This document shows positions 48,896 to 59,052 of a stretch of DNA of 64,000 nucleotides, in pieces. The stretch is from Myxocyprinus asiaticus. Lineage: Eukaryota; Chordata; Actinopteri; Cypriniformes; Catostomidae. A program made the translations under genes and the position numbers. The notes below the pieces were generated by a model. It saw nothing but the letters and a program-made list of their open reading frames with translations. It was not told the origin of the DNA and made no database searches. How positions within the stretch are numbered: position 1 is the first letter of the stretch; every line of letters begins with the position of its first letter. The stretch lies in NCBI RefSeq assembly GCF_019703515.2, contig NC_059393.1, positions 12,240,001 through 12,304,000 of the forward strand, written 5' to 3'.

Positions 48896-49282
48896 GCTTT
48901 AAATAGTTTTTTTTGTACATCTATGAATCAAAATTGACCTTCAGTATTTCAAATTTTGCTCCTACCACCTGCTTCATTGGGTATTGCATCTTTCTCACAA
49001 ATTGCTAAAATGGGGTTTGTGCACACAAACACGTCCACACACCCAAACACACACAGAGTATTTTTGTTTTTACAGTTTTGAAGAGCTAATATGTAGTAAA
49101 TAAGTTTACTAACAGTATTTCATATAAAAGGGTACAATGGAGCTAAAAGCACCCCAATGGTAAAAGACCATTGAGTGTTATTTTCTCTAAAAACATTAAA
49201 TGGCAGAAATAACTATTACAGCACCTTCCTAAACCCCTGTAACAATGCAACAAACTGTTTGACATTAGTGGGAAGGAATGAA
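48896..49282 (+). other. Short intron 1 segment, nothing recognised
   Basis: Sequence between the hAT-like element and the duplicated block. A run of CACACAAACAC-type sequence lies near 49021-49055. Confidence 0.4.
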
Positions 49283-49480
49283 CAAATCTTCGAGGGCAAC
49301 AAACCCTGTCCTGCGCTCACTGCCACTCAAATCCCAGACCCAGGTTTGGTGCTTAATTAGTGTTATTAACCTTCACCAAACCGGGCTGATTTTATTTTGC
49401 CGTTGTGACAGCTTCAGCTCTATATCTCTGTTCACTGGCATGAGACATTTTAATTGGCTCTAGTTCTGCGATCCACTCAG
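49283..49480 (+). repeat. 198-bp duplicated block, copy 2
   Basis: A close copy of 44534-44731. It ends at exactly the base where the 79-bp repeat array begins (tagattcaaaag, from 49481), so its right edge is a breakpoint shared with the array. Confidence 0.85.
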
Positions 49481-50475
49481 TAGATTCAAAAGAACCGGCT
49501 CATGAGAGTCATTTGTTCGGGAATTGGACTACACTGGTTGTGCTGTGTGTTTCGCACTATAGATTCAAAAGAACCAGCTCGTGAGAGTCATTAGTTTGGG
49601 AATTGGACTACACTGGTTGCGCTGTGTGTTTTGTGCTATAGATTCAAAAGAACCGGCTCAAGAGAGTCATTCTTTCGGGAATTGGTTTACACTGGTTGCG
49701 CTGTGTGTTTCGCGCTATGTATTCAAAAGAACCGGCTCATGAGAGTCATTTGTTCGGGAATTGGACTACACTGGTCGTGCTGTATGGTTTCGCGCTATAG
49801 ATTCAAAAGAACGGGCTCATGAGAGTCATTCGTTTGGGAATTGGACTACACTGGTCGCGCTATAGATTCAAAAGAACCGGCTCATGAGATTCATTAGTTT
49901 GGGAATTGGACTACACTGGTCACGCTGTGTGTTTCGCGCTATGTATTCAGAAGAACGGGCTCATGAGAGTCATTAGTTTGGGAATTGGACTACACTGGTC
50001 ACGCTGTGTGTTTCGCGCTATGTATTCAGAAGAACGGGCTCATGAGAGTCATTAGTTTGGGAATTGGACTACACTGGTCACGCTGTGTGTTTCGCGCTGT
50101 AGATTCATAAGAACCGGCTCATAAGTGTAATTCGTTCAGGAATTTAGACTACACTAGTCACGCTGTGTGTTTCGCGCTGTAGATTCAAAAGAATTGGCTC
50201 ATGAGAGTCATTCGTTTGGGAATTGGACTTCACTGGTCGCGCTGTGTGTTTCACGCTGTAGATTCAAAAGAAACTGACCATAAGAGTATTTTGTTTGTTT
50301 TGCACTATAGATTCACAAGAAACTGCTCATAAGAGTCAAGTAATTCGGTAATCGGACTACACTGGTTGCGCTTTGAGTTTTGCACTGTAGGTTCATAAGA
50401 ACTGGCTCATAAGAGTTATTCATTTGGTAATACTACTAAAAGGGTCGTGATAATTGTTTCACACTGTAGATTCAA
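49481..50475 (+). repeat. 79-bp minisatellite, about 13 units, derived from hAT-like family H
   Basis: The landmark agattc or gtattc recurs at 49482, 49561, 49640, 49719, 49799, 49864, 49943, 50022, 50101, 50181, 50260, 50309, 50389 and 50468. Spacings are 79-80 bp, except for two shortened units (65 and 49 bp). Each unit contains gaaccggctcatgagagtca, gggaattggactacactggt and a gctgtgtgtttcgcgctat tail. The units at 49943 and 50022 are nearly identical. Frames through it (for example 49631-49822) are repeat shadows. Confidence 0.95.
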
Positions 50476-51222
50476 AATATGCGTTATCAATGAACAAGGG
50501 TGTCGGTAGATTTTGGAACTGAGATTAGGTGGAATAGAAATGGTTATCGGCAGATGCCAGTGTCTCATAATTGCCAAATATCGGCCTAATGCCTGGCCAA
50601 TACATCAGTATATCTTTCCTTGCCATTGGAGAACATGCTAATGATTATAATATATAAGTAGTGGAACTGGTCTTACAGCTGGCACAGGTTGACCTGTCAA
50701 TCACCTCCCGTCTAAAACCATAATTGTGGGTGTACTGTTGCATTCTTAACATGTCGTATTTAGTTACAAGGATTTAAGAAAAATCCTTTGCTTTATTATT
50801 TTGTTCAACATTTTGCCGATATTTGCTCTAACACTGGATTTGTATGGTCTAACAAGATGAATTGGCTATAAATAACCACTTGTAGCCCATTCGACTTGCA
50901 ATCAAATTTTTAACAATTGAGTTGTACTTTTCAATTTGAAGGGCCTCCAGTGCATGGCTCTTTGACAGGTCTCATTAACACAGTTGGTGTCATGTTCTTA
51001 TTGGATCAGGTTTCTTGGATGAGGTGACGCTAGCTGGCCGTTTCCGCGGCAGCGTGTGATTGTAAAAAGCGCTGCTCTGGACCCTAATTCTATTACCAGA
51101 TTCACACGTTCGCCCTCACTGGAGCCGGAGGAATGAGATTATTTGACTGAAAGGGAGGGGGTTGTTCTTGTGTTTAACAGGGGATGGTTGATGTATCTTA
51201 CTGTGTTTTGTTTGTTTGACAG
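50476..51222 (+). other. 3' end of intron 1
   Basis: At 50560-50615 is a weak relic resembling element B (atatcggcctaatgcc). The last 280 bases before exon 2 (from about 50940) are GC-richer and free of recognised repeats, a plausible conserved noncoding block, by composition only. Confidence 0.35.
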
Positions 51223-51304
51223 GGGTGTAAGGGACTGAGCTGCTGTCACGATGGACGCCCAATCACAAGGCCAGCAGCCGCCAGTGCCAGTGTTTCAGCC
51301 ACAG
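51223..51304 (+). CDS. nek7: NEK7-like kinase, exon 2 (5' UTR end and start codon)
   Basis: The coding part is 51251-51304 and encodes 18 residues, MDAQSQGQQPPVPVFQPQ. This matches the short disordered N-terminus of vertebrate NEK7, which begins MDEQSQG and ends in FQPQ. NEK6 has a different, longer N-terminus. The acceptor AG at 51221-51222 follows a T-rich tract, and 28 bases of 5' UTR precede the ATG. The donor is GT at 51305, after CAG, and the exon ends in phase 0. NEK7 is a small NIMA-related serine/threonine kinase that acts with NEK9 and NEK6 in spindle assembly and is also needed for NLRP3 inflammasome assembly (family knowledge). The start is fixed by protein similarity and by joining in frame to exon 3. 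The 5' UTR limit rests only on the acceptor. Confidence 0.93.
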
Positions 51305-54300
51305 GTACGATAGCCGTCTGTCAGACTGTCCTCTGCTCTTTTCTTTTCCTCCATAACACTTTATTTCATTCTGTATCACACGTAAACACAAAGGTGAGTA
51401 AATTATGACAGAATTTTCATTTTTGGATGAACTATGCCTTTAAAGCCCAGCCTAACTTTTGTGATTTCATTATAAAGTCATTTTCATTAGTTTTTTCAGT
51501 CTACAACCCTAACTTACAACCTGCTTGCTTAGCAGCAAGTAGCACGAGCCTGCTGCCCTCATCCGCATCTGCCCCTGTCTGTCAATCCACCCGCAGAGAG
51601 ACAGGTGGCGGTCTGCTCTGGCTGTCTCTCTGCTGTGCTGGGTGAGAGGTGATAATGAGATTCTGCTCTCTGCAAAAGCAGCGTTTCCTGCTCACAGGAG
51701 CCATCATGTGTTTCTCCACCATAGTGCCGGAGACAGGTGTTGAAAATCTGCTGCTTTTAGCAGCCTTTTGCTCTGTCTTCCCCCCCCCCCCCCCCTTAAT
51801 CGCTCTTTTGTCATGCTTCTTCTTCACACCTCTGGACTAATTTCCACCAATCATGTGACTCCATTATTGTAAAAAGTCTTGTGGTAACCGTTGCATTAAA
51901 ATGTTCAAATATTTATGTTTAGTACAACATTGGCATGAGTCATATTTTACAACGTTTTATCAGGGTTTTCACTGTGATGGACAGTCGGTTCTTTTATGAA
52001 GTTTACCTCACCCAAAAATGTAAATTCTGCCATAATTTACTCATCCTCATGTTGTTTCAAATAGAATGTCAGTCTCAGTCACCATTCACTTTCAGTGCAT
52101 CTTTTTTCCAAACAATAATGATAAATGGTGAAATTATGCCTTATGAGTTCCATTAAAGGATGAAAGTCACACAGGTTTGGAAAAACACAAGGTTGAGTAA
52201 ATGATGCCTGAATTTTCATTTTTGGGTTGTATCTCTGACAACTTGGGCTGAATAATGCATTAATGAATCAGTTTGAATTGAATGATTTTTTAAAATCCTT
52301 ATCCCGTGACCACAAACAATGGAAATTCTTTGGTCCAAAAGTGTGGAAACCCTGTTTTATACATTTTCCGAGTAAAGCTTGGAGGTACAGCTGAGAACTT
52401 CAGACCTGCTATCATAAATAAAATATACAAGACATTTGACGTTAGTAAGAACATAACACCCCAAGGTAGGTTTAGCAATGGAATACACCATGACAGCTTA
52501 AGAGGATGACTTTTACAAGGCTGAAGGATTACTCTCAACAAGTATCCAAGTTCGACTCTTATTCCCTCTGAAAAAAAAGCAACAAAAAATGCGTAGAATT
52601 TGAATTGTATATGCAATCAGGAAACGCCTTTTCGCCGGTGATCTCATATCTTTAAGTCCCTGGGTTTTGATGGATATGCATAGGAGATGCCGGATGAGTT
52701 GGTAAGGGGTGCATATTTGATGGAGCATTTGCTCTCTGAGCTAGTGGGAGGGCGAGATCTTAAGATCCGATTTTAATCGTCACGGCAGATTTTTTTCGAC
52801 AGAGCAAAATCCCTCTGTAAATCAAGGAGAGCTTTAAATACTGCAACGGATTGAAGAAAAGCACAAGTACTAGCAGGGTGAAGGAGGTATTAATATTGCA
52901 TGGGCTGGGCCTGGAGAGAGACATTGATGAAAAGGATGCGAACAGAATCCCCTGCCTTGTTCCCCCCCACCACGAAGATCCCCCTCCAGCGCCCACCAAC
53001 CAACACCACTCTCCCACATCTTCAGTGCTTAGGTTGTCCTTTCCCTTGTAGCCTCTGGAAGTGTTGTGCTGTCAGCTCACACCTAGTCTCCACACTGCTG
53101 CTGCCCTGTCCTCCGTCATTCTCCTCCTCCTCCTCCTCTCCTTCTATCTCGTGTCCGCTGTCATCGGGCTGCATGTCTACATTTCTCTTTTTACACTTGT
53201 GTCACTAGTGGCCAACCCTCCATACTTTGCTGTTGCTCCTGTGATGTGTTGTCCCTTTGAGTCATTACCCAGCATGCTATGCTGCTTCTTTCATCCACTC
53301 TGACCTGTCCCTCTATTGTGTGGCATTTTTTTAACGCATACGCCATGCATCATTTGCATCACATGCATCAAGATTAATAAAAAAATTTAAAAAATAAAAA
53401 ATTTATAAAAACGTTTTGTAACGAATGCTTATATTTACCCAGCCCAGTGGATGCCATATCTTACAAATCTTACAAAGCTAAAGGATGACTCTCAACAATT
53501 TTCGCAGTGACCAATTCGCAGTTTCGCTGATGACATCATATCTTGAGGTTTGATGGATATGCATAGGATATTTTGCCAAGACTAATAATTTTTTTTTTTA
53601 AAGGTGTAGTTCATCTCGGCCCATGCATTAGAGTGCAACTGTGTCCACCCACTTTTTCAGCCGTCTTTGTTCCGGAAGCTCTTTTTCCCATTCATTTTGT
53701 CCATTGGGATTTCATGAAAACCTTCATAAAAGGATTTCTAAGCCATGAACCAAACTAACCAGCTTGACCAGTTGAATCGCAACATTGCAGTCTTTGATTT
53801 GAAGAAAAGTATTTGAAAATCGCACAAAAAGACAAAGCTACGAATAGTAGTAAAGACTACGAAATAAAAACAATATCGACTTTTATTCGCATAGTATCAT
53901 GATAGTGGAAGGTCGCTTCAGAGCTCTTTTGGTGCACTTTGTTGGCCATGATTCTTAGATTTGTGGATCTTTCTCTGCAGGATCATGGGTAGTTCATAGT
54001 GTAGTTCATCACCAAAAATTCCAAAGAACACGGACGTATGGCTTTAACAGAAGCATATACAATTGATTGACAACCTCAGAGCTCATGTTAGTTCCTCCTT
54101 TAAAGGTTTTTAAGTTATCGTTAAGAATCAACTTTAGGATTTTTATTAATTTTTTTTATTTTATTAAATGTTAACCTCAGGAACCTGTCTGTTGTGCTCC
54201 GTTCAAAGGATATTTGGTGGCTGACCAAAGATGATGACTTTTACAAGGCTGAAGGATTACTTTCAACAATTCAAAAACAAGAGTCAAGTTTGACTCTTAT

Positions 54301-56189
54301 CAGTGTTTCCTGCACCGATTTTCAGCAGCGGCACCCTGCTGCTATGAAATCCCCAGCGTCACGGCAAAAGAATGATATTTAAGTTATGAGCTTACCGCTA
54401 GCATGTGCTGCAAAGTAATGCAAAACCACACGTCTTTCTCTCGCATTGTGATGATCAATCGAAATAAAATCAAAATCAAGATGTGATCTTGTGCAATTAT
54501 AAAACCACAAAGGGCTGCAAATTATGAGTGGTTCTGTGCTCGTACCAGGAATTTCACACAAAGGAATAATAATAATATTAATAATAATAATAATTATTAT
54601 TATTATTAATAAAATAGTAATAATAATATTCAGTATTATATTAAAATGATATAATATTCAAGTTGACTGGGTTGTTGGGGTTTCCTTCAGATACAAGAGC
54701 TGATTTCTGTAGAAAACACTCTCAGAAAACGCAAAACAAACGAAAAAAGAATACTTAGAATCAAAATGTCACGGATATGTTTTTTTGCTTATGATATTGT
54801 TAAGTCCCTGAGGTTTCATGGATATGCATAGGAGATGTTGTCATTTTGTCAAAGGCGAATGAAAAACCTTTATAAAGAAGCCCAATTCCAAGGGATATTT
54901 GGTAGCAACCTAACTAGTGCCTCCTACAGTGCATCTGTGTCCTCTCACCCCCCGTGTGTTATTTTTGTTTTCTTCGCTTCCCATGGAGCCAGAACGAACT
55001 CACACCCCTCCTGCAAGCTGCAATCTGTACAAACTGCGTCATGACGTTGTCGAGTGACCCCAGCGGTAGACGAGATCCGCGGCTGCTGTGGTTCATCTTA
55101 TGTCAGCTCAGTGCTCTAAATTGTGTGACAGCGCAAAGCCACGTATGAGACAAGCTGTCAGTCAGGGCACCCCTGCTGCCCTTTGAAGGCGAGGCCAGGG
55201 GGCAGAAAGGTGCCGCAAATGGCCTGAGAAGTTTACATACACTGCCCACTGCTAAACAGATTACCTCTAATGAAGTGTCTGGAGCTCAAGCCACGTCATG
55301 CCTAATCCTGGCTGGCAGTGCGTCCCTTCGGCTGCCAAAAAAGCCGCCACCCTCTGGCCTCCTCCTGCCGCTATGCCGGCCGCCACAGTGCTGGGAGGTG
55401 CCCATCGTTAATCAGGCTGGACAGTGTGCGAGCTGACATGCAAATGTAGGTCATTGCATATGTAAATGTGTGATTAGTGAGCCGCATGCCAGAACACATT
55501 AGCTCGACTTTGCTCTCAGCATGCGTTTGTCATGCCGCTTTAGAGGCTTATGCTAACATTTGTCAAGCAACCATGCAGGGAGTGAAAGCAATGCCTCACC
55601 CCTGTGTGGACCATCCACCACTGACCAAACCTAGTACATCAACACAGTACATATACATATTTGTATATGTTCACCATATGTAATGCATCTATACCACTCT
55701 GTGGTTACATATAGCTATTTTTCCTTTCTTTTTATAATAACAACCATACCAAAATGAACTGTAGTGGTAGACGTTAAAAGAAGTTTCCATTTTTTTCTTG
55801 CTATTCATATAGCATGGAATTAAACAAATGCACTTATTTCAATTGATTTTTTTTAGATTTGACGCAGCTTATGTTGCCGGGAAACCAGGCATCTTAGATT
55901 AGGTTGATATTGTTAAATTTAGTCTAATCCAGCTTTCTCTCTTCACTGCAGTGGCAGAAAGAGAGAAATTCTGCTGCTGCACCAGATGTGTCCCTGGAAG
56001 TAGGGGCTGAGAGCGTGTTGTCACATGGAAAAACAAGCTAGCTCAGTGTGTTAATTGGATGGGGCAATTCTTTGGCTCACACCTATTTTTTTTCCCTTAA
56101 AGCTGTCAAGTTATTAAACAATGAAATTCTTAAATTGGTAGCCCCTTGATCTACATCCAGCCCTCCAGAATCTAGGCAAGTTACTGTGC
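51305..56189 (+). other. Intron 2, left and middle part, with local repeats
   Basis: A C run of about 16 bases lies at 51781-51796. Between 52.5 and 54.85 kb several short segments recur: ttttacaaggctgaaggatt at 52510 and 54239; ggatatgcataggagatg at 52672 and 54820, with a shorter version at 53551. An (ATAA/ATTATT) tract is at 54567-54620. The stretch 55140-55560 is the most GC-rich, repeat-free part of the intron. No further exon was recognised. Confidence 0.5.
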
Positions 56190-56197
56190 TTCCACCA

Positions 56198-56676
56198 TAG
56201 AGGTCTGCATGGGCCTTAAAATGAAACCCCGAGCCCGACCCGTACCCGAGATCATGTGGCCCGGCCCGAACGATCCCGTCAGATTTCGACCCGAACCCGA
56301 AATTGCATTTCTTCTCCTAGCAGGTACTGTTGCAATAGGCTGTATTTTATGTAAGCATATAGGCAAAATTCATAACAGTACTGAAACAGTAAATATACAC
56401 AGTTTTAACAAGGCATGGCAGCCCCTCAGTACACTAGAGTAGAAGGGAAAAAAAGCATTGCCTTACAGTTTATTTGCTGAAACTTCACTTGGTGCAGAAC
56501 AATCTGGAATAATATGAAACACTGCAACAGTCCCCTCTATGTAGCCTGTTTATTTTTTCATTAATTACAAACCCGAACCCAACCCGAAGTCTTACTTGAA
56601 AAACTGACCCGAACCCGGTCCTAAACCCTTCAGGTTTTCAGGTCCCGTCAGGCCCGGGTTGGGTTGCAGACCTCTA
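56198..56676. mobile_element. MITE with TAGAGGTCTGCA termini, 479 bp
   Basis: The left end tagaggtctgca and the right end tgcagacctcta are perfect 12-bp inverted repeats. Cgacccgaacccg-type motifs lie next to both. The flanks ttccacca and ttccatcc match at 6 of 8, suggesting a hAT-type insertion. No coding capacity. Confidence 0.82.
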
Positions 56677-57746
56677 TTCCATCCATATCATTTCTTCCTG
56701 AATTCAACCTCATTTATATCAGACAGTTTTACACAATAATGTTGATGGATTTGACAGATTGTCCTTATATGGTGCTATTGCAGGAAAGATAGTCCTCGAT
56801 TCAGATTGAACTGTCATTAGTTGCTATAACTGAATATCTATATGGACGAACATTTCAGGTATTGTGCATGGCTATAAAAAAGGAGTGCATAAATGCCATT
56901 TTCATAGGAACCTAATGGAACTTTTTGCTATGCCTAGGAGTTGCACACTATGCATCCGGTCTGATTTCTTGCTGACTTTTACTATAAAATGCAAAGGAAC
57001 TGAGTGGATCTACTACCTCACATGTTTTACAAGTGCACCATTGTGCCATTTCCCCTTTCCTTTACCATTTCTTCACAATGTAATTTGCCTTCAAGGCTTT
57101 CTCGTGGCCATCTTCAGGTAGACAAGGCATGTTACTATATGTTACATTTGGTTGCGAGAATGTTTGTGGGATTAAAGTTTACTTAGGAAAACCCTCTAAA
57201 GTTCAGCCTGCTAATTTATTTATTTATTTGCTCACACCATCTCTGAGGGACTACTTCCGGGGTTTAAGAATTTTTCATTTTAGAGCACAAGTGTCAAGGC
57301 GCCACACAAATTCTTGGGAAGAGCACTCGGGGCGGTTTGTCACTAACTGGTCCAGCATAAGTCACTTCAAAAGTAGGAATGTCACACTGGCCTGATTAGT
57401 CCAGACAGTATAAAGCAAAGATTAATATTGTGCTTTGGATCCAACATGGATGGTTAATGTTGATTCGTTCCCACGCTCTCTTGTCCTGACATATCGCCCT
57501 AATGACACCTATCACAAATGCCCCCGAGAGCTTTGCTCCTTCTGTTGGGCACATAAACATAAACAAACATGGCGGTGAGCCAGCAACGGTTGATCTGTGG
57601 GCACATTATTATTATTTTTTTTTTTCATTTTGAATTTAAGACAAATCATAGCTGTCTGTGTATTTTGTATATTTTTAAAATGTGTTTTGCGAAATGTGTA
57701 TTTTGGTTTCTTGTTATTTATTGTGTTTACTTTTACTCTTTTTCAG
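56677..57746 (+). other. Intron 2, right part
   Basis: No repeat ends were recognised. The frames at 56864-57395 have no known domain. The acceptor of exon 3 ends this segment. Confidence 0.4.
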
Positions 57747-57884
57747 AAAATCCAACAGGACATGGGCTATAATAATTTAGCCAATTTTAATATTGAAAAG
57801 AAGATTGGAAGGGGACAGTTCAGTGAAGTTTATCGAGCCACATACATGCTAGATAATACCCCAGTAGCTCTGAAAAAAGTACAG
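57747..57884 (+). CDS. nek7: NEK7-like kinase, exon 3 (glycine loop and ATP-binding lysine)
   Basis: This exon encodes 46 residues, 19-64 of the protein, in phase 0 at both ends. The acceptor is tttttcag ending at 57746 and the donor is GTGAGA at 57885. It opens with a short linker, then DMGYNNLANF, as in NEK7. Next comes the kinase N-lobe: the glycine-rich loop IGRGQFSEVYRA (residues about 38-49) and VALKKVQ, where Lys61 is the ATP-binding lysine (Lys63 of human NEK7). The segment between, TYMLDNTP, differs from mammalian NEK7, as expected for a fish orthologue. No stop or frameshift is present. The upstream intron is 6442 bp. An open frame runs left from 57597 into the intron, but it crosses the acceptor and is not coding. 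Confidence 0.95.
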
Positions 57885-58192
57885 GTGAGAAACTTGTATT
57901 GTTCTTCAATAAGTGTTCAATAAATTCACTGTAGAAAAAACAAAAAAACAATACTTACAATATTTGATATAATATTTAAAACTATGTATTTGCTTTAAAA
58001 TGGCTTAAAATTGTGATTTTTGATCAGAGGAACCAATGTTTTGTACTCATTTATTATAGCAGCAATATGATAAACAGATTCGAGAAAATTAATCTGACAT
58101 CCAAAATTATATATATATATATATATATAAAAAAAAACATTTATGGGGTTTAAACCAGATAAACTATTAAAGTCCAGTATAGTATAGTCTTA
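57885..58192 (+). other. Intron 3, 5' part
   Basis: AT-rich, with an (AT)n tract at 58109-58129 followed by an A run. No gene seen. Confidence 0.5.
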
Positions 58193-59050
58193 AAGGAATA
58201 TTCTGGGTTCAGTACAAGTTAAGTTGATGCTCATTGACCCCACCCATGGGTTTGACTTTACTTTGCTTAAATGAGTTCACATTTACTATATAGTGTGCTG
58301 TTCAAAATAGTTCATAATGTTGACAAATTACACATCTTTATCATTTGTCAACATTATTAACACTTTTTTGACTAGACTATATAATAAATGTGAACTAATT
58401 TAAGCAAAGTGACATCAGTTCTGGGGGGTGGGGGCATGCACATCAACAGGTTAAGCTCATTCGACAGCGTTTGTGGCATAATATTGATTACCACAAAATT
58501 TATTTTGACTCGTCCTTCCTTTTCATTAAAAAAAAAAAAAAAAGAAGCAAAAATCTTGGTTCCAGTGAGGCACTTACAATGGAAGTGAATGGGGCCAAAT
58601 TTTGAACGTTAAAATACTCACTGTTTCAAAAGTATAGCCACAAGATGTAAAGGATATGAGTGTAAACATGATTTAGTAAAATCACTTACTAACCTTTTCT
58701 GTGTAATGTTATAGCCAATTTTACAACTTCGTTACCATGACGATGTAATGTCAACAAACCCTAAAATGACTGTAAAATGACAATTTAAACAACTTTACAG
58801 CTCAAATAATACACAAGTTTTAACAGAAGAATTAATGCATTGCCTGTATAAAATTAAGCTTCACATTTCCGTTGAAGCCCTCCAAAAACTGGCCACATTC
58901 ACTTCCATTGTAAGTGCCTCACTGGAACCTCTATTTTTGCTTTTTTTGAAGAAAAGGAGGAACGAGTAGAATTTATTTTTGTGGTAATCAACATTATGCC
59001 GCAAATGCAGTCGATTGAGCTTAACTTGTACTGAACCCGGAACATTCCTT
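58193..59050. mobile_element. Tc1/mariner-type MITE E, copy 2, with a palindromic insert
   Basis: It has the same termini as the copy at 24292-26420 (left aaggaatattctgggttcag; right reverse complement aaggaatgttccgggttcag), with TA on both sides. It lacks element F but carries a different insert at 58224-58447. The remaining 630 bp aligns along its length with copy 1. Confidence 0.87.
58224..58447. mobile_element. Small MITE with long inverted arms, inside MITE E
   Basis: The left arm (ctttgcttaaatgagttcac then atttactatatagt) pairs with the right arm (actatataataaatgtgaac then taatttaagcaaag) over about 40-60 bp. The termini ttgatg and catcaa are inverted. The flanks agttaag and ggttaag suggest a short target duplication. 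Confidence 0.7.
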
Positions 59051-59052
59051 TA

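Noticed and set aside
51427..51840. Frames just after exon 2 as an additional coding exon
   Set aside because: No matching splice sites or known domain, and exon 2 joins in frame directly to exon 3 at 57747.
57597..57923. Single 108-residue frame spanning exon 3 as the complete coding unit
   Set aside because: Its ends read through the acceptor and donor. Only 57747-57884 matches NEK7, and the flanking residues are intron translation.
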